From Pediococcus sp. (GTDB lineage: Bacteria; Bacillota; Bacilli; Lactobacillales; Lactobacillaceae): 9,964 nucleotides of DNA. Of the stretch, positions 6,470-9,964 are shown piece by piece; position 1 is the stretch's first letter; the number at the start of each line of letters is the position of its first letter. The stretch is from contig JALAGR010000184.1 of the NCBI GenBank assembly GCA_022712335.1, forward strand, positions 1 through 9,964. Reading direction: 5' to 3'. The notes under the pieces were generated by a model. It did no database searches. It was not told the DNA's origin and was given only the letters and a program-made list of their open reading frames with translations. The translations under genes were made by a program, and so were the position numbers.

Positions 6470-6499
6470 TTACATTGCCGGAGCATATTGCTTTATAAA
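6470..6499 (+). promoter_or_regulatory. Probable promoter of the dehydrogenase gene
   Basis: TTACAT (6470-6475), an 18-bp spacer and TATAAA (6494-6499) could drive the gene at 6550. The match is only moderate and the region is AT-rich, so other start sites are possible. Confidence 0.4.
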
Positions 6500-6502
6500 A
6501 TA

Positions 6503-6531
6503 ATTTTATTCGATTAGAATTTTAATTACAA
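6503..6531 (-). promoter_or_regulatory. Probable promoter of the CorA-type gene
   Basis: On the minus strand TTGTAA (6531-6526), a 17-bp spacer and TAAAAT (6508-6503). It lies 64 bases before the start codon and overlaps the leader of the divergent dehydrogenase gene, so the two promoters may interfere. Confidence 0.6.
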
Positions 6532-6549
6532 AAGAAAGGGAGTGAATTA

Positions 6550-7443
6550 ATGAATAAACCAGATTTGAAGGATCCACGAAAATTGTATTATACGGATAAA
6601 TTTCCAGATCAAGAGCAAGGAACACCCGCTTTGCAAGATGAGATGCAGCCTAAACCAGACTGTGGTGAAGAAACCTATGAGGGGCACGGACTACTGTTAA
6701 ATCGTAAGGCTTTAGTAACCGGAGGCGATTCAGGAATCGGACGTGCAGTGGCGATTGCGTTCGCACGTGAAGGAGCAGATGTTGCTATTCAATATTTCCC
6801 AGGTGAAGATACAGATGCCCAAGAAGTAGCAGATTATATCGAAAAAGCCGGACGAAAAGCGGTCCTATTGCCATGCGATTTTCGAGATGAAAAAGCACCC
6901 GAAGAAATCATTGATCAAGTTGTTGAAAAATTAGGCGGTTTGGACACGATGGTTTTAAATGCAGCTCAACAAATTGCACATGCAAAAATTGATGATTTAC
7001 CAGTGCAACAAATTAAAGACAGCTTGGAAATCAACGTCGTAGCAATGTTGGCGTTAGTTAAAGCTGCTAAACCATATCTTCCAGCTGGTGGCGCAATTGT
7101 AACGACAACCTCTGTTCAAGCATTTAATCCAAGTAGTCACTTGTTAGATTACGCTGCAACTAAAGCTGCGATTGCCAATTTAACAATTAATTTGGGACAG
7201 CAACTAATTGAAGACGGGATTCGGGTAAATGGTGTAGCACCGGGTCCAATTTGGACTCCATTGCAATTGGATAATGGGCAATTAGAGGGAGCAATTCCAG
7301 AATTTGGACAAGATTCATTAATGGGTCGAGCGGGACAACCTGCCGAACTAGCTCCAACGTACGTCTTTTTAGCTTCTAATTTAGCAAGCTACACTACTTC
7401 GCAAATATATGGCGTTACAGGTGGCGAGCACATCAACTTATAA
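6550..7443 (+). CDS. Short-chain dehydrogenase/reductase, general-stress YhdF/YdaD/YghA type
   Basis: A 297-residue NAD(P)-dependent oxidoreductase of the SDR superfamily. About 50 residues precede the Rossmann fold, including KLYYTDKFPDQEQ; this extension typifies the YhdF/YdaD (GSP39) and YghA group. The cofactor motif TGGDSGIG is at 57-64, NAAQ at 137-140 replaces the usual NNAG, and the active site is complete: N162, S188 (TTTSVQAF), Y201 and K205 (YAATK). PGPIWTPL at 231-238 completes the family pattern. The natural substrate is not known from sequence. AAAGGGAG (6535-6542) lies seven bases before ATG 6550. The next small gene begins 12 bases after its stop, so the two form an operon, plausibly a stress-response unit. 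Confidence 0.9.
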   Translation: MNKPDLKDPRKLYYTDKFPDQEQGTPALQDEMQPKPDCGEETYEGHGLLLNRKALVTGGDSGIGRAVAIAFAREGADVAIQYFPGEDTDAQEVADYIEKAGRKAVLLPCDFRDEKAPEEIIDQVVEKLGGLDTMVLNAAQQIAHAKIDDLPVQQIKDSLEINVVAMLALVKAAKPYLPAGGAIVTTTSVQAFNPSSHLLDYAATKAAIANLTINLGQQLIEDGIRVNGVAPGPIWTPLQLDNGQLEGAIPEFGQDSLMGRAGQPAELAPTYVFLASNLASYTTSQIYGVTGGEHINL

Positions 7444-7455
7444 GGGGGATGCAAG

Positions 7456-7626
7456 ATGCCGTGGACGAAAACTAATTATCCAGATTCAATGAAAAATTTA
7501 TCAGAAAAAGTGCGTAATAAAGCAATTGAAATTGCGAACGCACTGCTAGATGAAGGTTACGATGAGGATCGAGCGATTCCCATCGGAATTAGTCAGGCTG
7601 AAAAATGGGCCGAAAATCAAGATTAG
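7456..7626 (+). CDS. 56-residue YdaT-like small protein
   Basis: The product begins MPWTKTNYPDSMKNL and continues with VRNKAIEIANALLDEGYDE and AIPIGISQAEKWAEN. This resembles the N-terminal region of Bacillus YdaT, a general stress protein that also has a DUF2188 part; the present protein lacks any second domain and looks complete in itself, as similar short proteins in lactobacilli do. It should be a small soluble helical protein. GGGGG (7444-7448) lies seven bases before the ATG, and the gene follows the dehydrogenase by 12 bases, so the pair is co-transcribed. The function is not known. The family call comes from memory of the sequence pattern. Confidence 0.78.
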   Translation: MPWTKTNYPDSMKNLSEKVRNKAIEIANALLDEGYDEDRAIPIGISQAEKWAENQD

Positions 7627-7636
7627 TATAAATAAA

Positions 7637-7711
7637 AAAGAGCTGTAATCGTGAAGACTTTGGGTTGGACAAAATAAAATTTGTCGTCAAAGTTCATGAT
7701 TACAGCTCTTT
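7637..7711. terminator. Long interrupted hairpin between convergent genes, likely bidirectional terminator
   Basis: Outer arms AAAGAGCTGTAATC (7637-7650) and 7698-7711 pair perfectly over 14 bp. Pairing continues inward (GTGAA with TTCAT, then CTTTG with CAAAG, around a GA bulge) and an inner GACAAA/TTTGTC stem caps it, giving a stem-loop of 75 bases. On the minus strand it is followed by six T residues, a good terminator for the membrane-protein gene; on the plus strand the T run is only three long. Confidence 0.8.
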
Positions 7712-7714
7712 CAA

Positions 7715-8824
7715 TTAATAACTATTTCCAGTAGTTGTATCGGATTGAGCACCAGTGTCAGCAGCATAATTATAAGCCGTGTAGTTACTTGTTGATCCAG
7801 TAGCAGTGCTGTCAGATGAAGTAGCGTTGGCAGCAGCTTGACTGGATTCAGCGGCCGCTGACGCAGCCTCTGCACTTGATTCGGCAGCCGCACTAGCTTC
7901 AGCAGCAGCCTCTGCAGAACTAGATTCAGCGGCCGCTTTGGATGCTGATTCAGATTCTGCTTTAGAAGATTCCTCGGCGGCTTTTTCTGCTGCGACTTGA
8001 GCAGCTGCTTGTTCAGCGGCAGCCGCTGCAGCTTGGGCGTCCTTAGCAGCCTGTTTATCTTCTTTATTGATGACGGTCTTTAAACTAATAAGTTTAGTTT
8101 GTTGGTCAACTGTTTTTTGTGATTTTTGATTTTTACTCATGTCCTTGATAAGCGCTTCTACGGTAGCGACGCTCACGGAAAGGTTGTTTTTACGAGCGTC
8201 CATGATAGCCTTGTAACGTTTACCAAGTTTATTAGCTTTGACAACGATGCCACGGACACTTTTTAATCGCTTAGTGTATGTAGTCTTAAACATTGATGGA
8301 ACGTTTTTGTGCTTTAATGTTTTTAATTGTTGGTCAACTTTTTTAGTAGTAACTTTTAGACCAACGCGTGTTTGTTTGTTGAAAAGATGGTTGTAATTAG
8401 ATTGAACATCGAAAGCATTTTGTGCTAGAGCTTGCTTGGAACTTAATGAATCAGCTTTTTTACGATTTTTTAAATCACCGATATCAGATTTGATGTTATC
8501 CAACTTAGCCTGAGTTACCGAATTTTCCAAATCAGCATGACGATTATCAGTATAAAGTTGGTTGATTTCTTGATCTAATCGATCGGCTTGATGAGATGAA
8601 GAAACACGATTGAATCCCCAGAAAATACCACCAATTAATAGTAAAAAAACAACCAATCCACCAGCTAATATAGAATAGCGGCGAATCATGATACTACGAT
8701 TTCGTCGTTTGACGGTACGGCGCCCCCGATATAGTTCGTCGTCGACATATTGCCCACGATTTTCGTCTTGTGGATTGAGCCATTCTTTAAAATTTTCAAT
8801 CCATTTTGATACTGTATTTTTCAT
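7715..8824 (-). CDS. Single-pass membrane protein with coiled outer domain and Ala/Ser-rich tail
   Basis: A 369-residue protein of bitopic design. Residues 1-50 are charged and strongly basic near the membrane (RGRRTVKRRNRS); 51-70 form one membrane segment (SILAGGLVVFLLLIGGIFWG); the positive-inside rule puts the N terminus in the cytoplasm. The outer part (about 75-255) is helical and lysine-rich. From 256 to about 345 the sequence is almost wholly Ala, Ser and Glu, with recurring AAAESS units, then a Tyr/Thr-rich tail without LPxTG. ATG 8824 is preferred to TTG 8830 because GGGGG (8838-8834) then has a nine-base spacing. The layout and the stretch around NAFDVQSNYNHLFNKQ recall the division-site protein MapZ, but the context differs, so this is only a suggestion; a cell-surface structural or wall-binding protein is equally possible. 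Confidence 0.8.
   Translation of the reverse strand: MKNTVSKWIENFKEWLNPQDENRGQYVDDELYRGRRTVKRRNRSIMIRRYSILAGGLVVFLLLIGGIFWGFNRVSSSHQADRLDQEINQLYTDNRHADLENSVTQAKLDNIKSDIGDLKNRKKADSLSSKQALAQNAFDVQSNYNHLFNKQTRVGLKVTTKKVDQQLKTLKHKNVPSMFKTTYTKRLKSVRGIVVKANKLGKRYKAIMDARKNNLSVSVATVEALIKDMSKNQKSQKTVDQQTKLISLKTVINKEDKQAAKDAQAAAAAAEQAAAQVAAEKAAEESSKAESESASKAAAESSSAEAAAEASAAAESSAEAASAAAESSQAAANATSSDSTATGSTSNYTAYNYAADTGAQSDTTTGNSY
7845..7937 (-). repeat. Codon-level direct repeats in the Ala/Ser-rich tail
   Basis: GATTCAGCGGCCGCT (plus-strand reading) occurs at 7845-7859 and again at 7923-7937, 78 bases (26 codons) apart, with a diverged third copy, GATTCGGCAGCCGCA, between them. Each encodes an (A)AAES-type unit. 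Such repeats can change length by replication slippage. Confidence 0.75.
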
Positions 8825-8886
8825 AAACAAAATCCCCCAAAGACTAGTTACTTAAATAAATCATATTATATGTATAATTATAGTTC

Positions 8887-8916
8887 ATTATACTGTTTTT
8901 GAGTTATTTTGAGCAA
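8887..8916 (-). promoter_or_regulatory. Promoter of the membrane-protein gene
   Basis: On the minus strand TTGCTC (8916-8911), an 18-bp spacer and a perfect TATAAT (8892-8887), 62 bases before the ATG. It lies just beyond the stop codon of the upstream ComK-like gene, so the membrane-protein gene can be transcribed on its own. Confidence 0.75.
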
Positions 8917-8922
8917 AGTTTT

Positions 8923-8950
8923 CCTACATACGCCATAAATCGTATGTAGG
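8923..8950 (-). repeat. Perfect 10-bp inverted repeat at the end of the ComK-like gene
   Basis: CCTACATACG (8923-8932) pairs with 8941-8950 across an eight-base loop. It covers the last eight codons and the stop codon. No T run follows on the minus strand (AAAACTTTGC), so it is not a classical intrinsic terminator; it may stabilise the transcript end or slow readthrough into the next promoter. Confidence 0.6.
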
Positions 8951-9727
8951 GTCTTTTAGTAACTGTTTAGCTACTTTGGTTGAAATAACGGGACTGTCTA
9001 GTAATACCTCACTGGTAATAGTGAAAAAATGAGCAGCAAGGTCGACTAAAGTTTCATCTATCGGGAGTAATTCGGGATGTTCTTTGGTTTGAATGCGGTG
9101 GTCAATTTGACAGGAAACTTCATTTTTAGGTTTAAGAACGGTCATGCCAAAAATATCGGCGAAACCTTGCATTAAGTCATAAGTTAACTCAGAAATGTGT
9201 TTCGCCTTCGTGAGTTTGCTGCAAATCTTGTATTCAGTGAAGGGGACAAGAATTTGTAAACTTTTGTTGCCATCATTAAAATTGAGAAATGAGGAAGACT
9301 CGTCTTCGGGGTTGCGGTAGAGATCTTTTAAGCGGTGCGCAAACACCCAGTCTGCAGAGCCACGTGTCGTTCCACCGAGCGGGACAACGCGAAAAGTACC
9401 AAAGACAATCGGCCGCGCTTGAGTAATATTAAGATGATCGGTCATCATACGGATGAAAATATCACGACAAGGTTGAGATCGTAAAAAATTACGAATTAAT
9501 TTTTGTGTAGATTGATCCGTGGTATGAGGCGGACGTTCGGCATCGATAATCAGTGTCTCTCCTGGAACATCCCAATCACTAATATCATGGAGATAAATGG
9601 TTGTATCACCACAAATTTTCGCGTTTTTGATGAAAGGTAATTTCCAATTGTTACGATTTTTATCGGTGAAAATTTGCTTAGAGCTGAGCTGCTGAAATTC
9701 ATCGTAGTAGTTCAGTTTTAGTTCCAT
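8924..9727 (-). CDS. ComK-like protein (candidate competence regulator)
   Basis: A 267-residue soluble protein. Residues about 75-185 follow the order of features of Bacillus ComK: a polar STQKLIRNFL stretch, RPIVFGTFRVVPLGGTTRGSADWVFAHRLKDL (where ComK has PI...FPT-SS-R-CGW-H), then FLNFNDGNKSLQILVPF (matching V-FSNGK-ELP-S) and a following helical part. ComK is the DNA-binding master activator of DNA-uptake genes in Bacillus and is about 190 residues; here there are extra N- and C-terminal parts. The assignment is by pattern and could be wrong. GGAGG (9745-9741) lies 13 bases before ATG 9727, an unusually long spacing. An ATT codon at 9733-9731, better spaced, cannot be excluded as a rare start. 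The upstream region holds repeated TGTTAACA-like sites, so it is probably regulated. Confidence 0.65.
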   Translation of the reverse strand: MELKLNYYDEFQQLSSKQIFTDKNRNNWKLPFIKNAKICGDTTIYLHDISDWDVPGETLIIDAERPPHTTDQSTQKLIRNFLRSQPCRDIFIRMMTDHLNITQARPIVFGTFRVVPLGGTTRGSADWVFAHRLKDLYRNPEDESSSFLNFNDGNKSLQILVPFTEYKICSKLTKAKHISELTYDLMQGFADIFGMTVLKPKNEVSCQIDHRIQTKEHPELLPIDETLVDLAAHFFTITSEVLLDSPVISTKVAKQLLKDPTYDLWRM

Positions 9728-9760
9728 CCTAATATAATATCCTCCTAAAAATAATTTTTC

Positions 9761-9788
9761 GTATAAATGTTAACACGTAGAATGGTAA
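9761..9788 (-). promoter_or_regulatory. Possible promoter of the ComK-like gene
   Basis: On the minus strand TTACCA (9788-9783), a 16-bp spacer and TTATAC (9766-9761). Both boxes are imperfect. The repeated TGTTAACA-like octamers overlap and flank it, which supports a regulated promoter here. Confidence 0.35.
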
Positions 9789-9866
9789 CAAAGAGGAATC
9801 TCGTTAACAAGTATAGATTTGAAGTTCGATTTTGTCTGAAGCGTTTTCTTTGGGAGGGTGGTAACG
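9768..9866. promoter_or_regulatory. Four TGTTAACA-like octamers upstream of the ComK-like gene
   Basis: Plus-strand copies are TGTTAACA (9768-9775), TGGTAACA (9783-9790), CGTTAACA (9802-9809) and TGGTAACG (9859-9866), a shared KTAAC core in one orientation. The first is fully palindromic. Three sit within 42 bp around the likely promoter. They may bind a repressor or activator; none is identified. Confidence 0.5.
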
Positions 9867-9964
9867 TTTATTTGAGATAAAAAATATTTTTATAGACCAA
9901 TTAAGTTGAGTTAGATGAGTAATTACTAAATTTAGCGTTCTGATAATATAGATGTAATATATAC
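9867..9964. other. AT-rich intergenic end of the window, no gene seen
   Basis: No ORF with a credible start is seen. The stretch is very AT-rich, with a near-palindromic ATAAAAAATATTTTTAT at 9877-9893, and GATAAT-like sequences near 9942-9949 that could be a -10 box for a rightward gene beyond the edge, though no matching -35 was found. Confidence 0.5.

Noticed and set aside
7637..7711. Insertion sequence end or full mobile element.
   Set aside because: No transposase or second copy is visible in the window. The position between convergent genes and the T run on the minus strand are enough to explain it as a terminator, although a search for copies is listed as a check.
7830..7990. Possible CRISPR-like or tandem DNA repeat.
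   Set aside because: The repetition is in frame, imperfect and explained by the Ala/Ser/Glu-rich coding sequence. There are no regular spacers.
9837..9849. Further cre site (TGAAGCGTTTTCT) upstream of the ComK-like gene.
   Set aside because: It is one base short of the cre core spacing and lacks the final CA, so it is too weak to call. The TGAAACGGTTACA sequence at 6462-6474 fails for the same spacing reason.
9747..9891. ComK-type AT boxes (AAAA-N5-TTTT) at 9747-9759 and 9879-9891, suggesting autoregulation.
   Set aside because: ComK binds two boxes close together, but these are over 130 bp apart and the region is so AT-rich that single boxes are expected by chance.

Overview
The window looks like chromosome of a low-GC Gram-positive bacterium of the Lactobacillaceae type; the genus cannot be fixed from sequence alone. 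The grounds are a class I tagatose-1,6-bisphosphate aldolase (LacD), a class III (Firmicutes-type) fructose-1,6-bisphosphatase, strong GGAGG-type ribosome binding sites, extended -10 promoters, cre-like sites for CcpA and short intrinsic terminators. No rRNA, tRNA, transposase, phage gene or CRISPR array was seen.

Left part (1-3380), sugar-phosphate region. The window opens on the last codons of a second lacD-like gene, followed at once by a DUF4867-like cupin protein and a 41-residue acidic small protein, closed by a terminator. A CynX/NimT-type MFS exporter gene follows as its own unit, with a TTG start, an extended -10 promoter and a terminator. Then comes a complete lacD. Its promoter has TTGACA and TAAAAT boxes, and the 17-bp spacer between them is almost filled by an inverted-repeat operator. 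A second operator copy lies 33 bp downstream and a cre-like sequence abuts the -35 box. The two lacD ends share 22 identical bases in the same codon frame.

Middle (3380-7712). A 31-codon small ORF with a good ribosome binding site precedes fbp, whose promoter carries a near-consensus cre site. fbp converges on, and overlaps by 11 bp, a CorA-type divalent cation transporter gene. That gene diverges from a short-chain dehydrogenase of the YhdF/YdaD/YghA type, which is followed by a 56-residue YdaT-like small protein. This pair resembles general stress genes of bacilli. A long interrupted hairpin ends the unit.

Right part (7712-9964), minus strand. One gene encodes a single-pass membrane protein with a coiled, basic outer domain and an Ala/Ser/Glu-rich tail. 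Upstream of it lies a 267-residue protein whose middle resembles the competence regulator ComK. Upstream of that gene a repeated octamer (TGTTAACA-like, four copies) looks like a multi-site operator.

The window holds metabolic and regulatory housekeeping plus several unusual small genes and regulatory arrays. The points most worth following are the spacer-embedded tandem operators of lacD, the twin lacD ends around a DUF4867/small-protein pair, the ComK-like gene with its repeated upstream motif, and the 31-codon ORF ahead of fbp.
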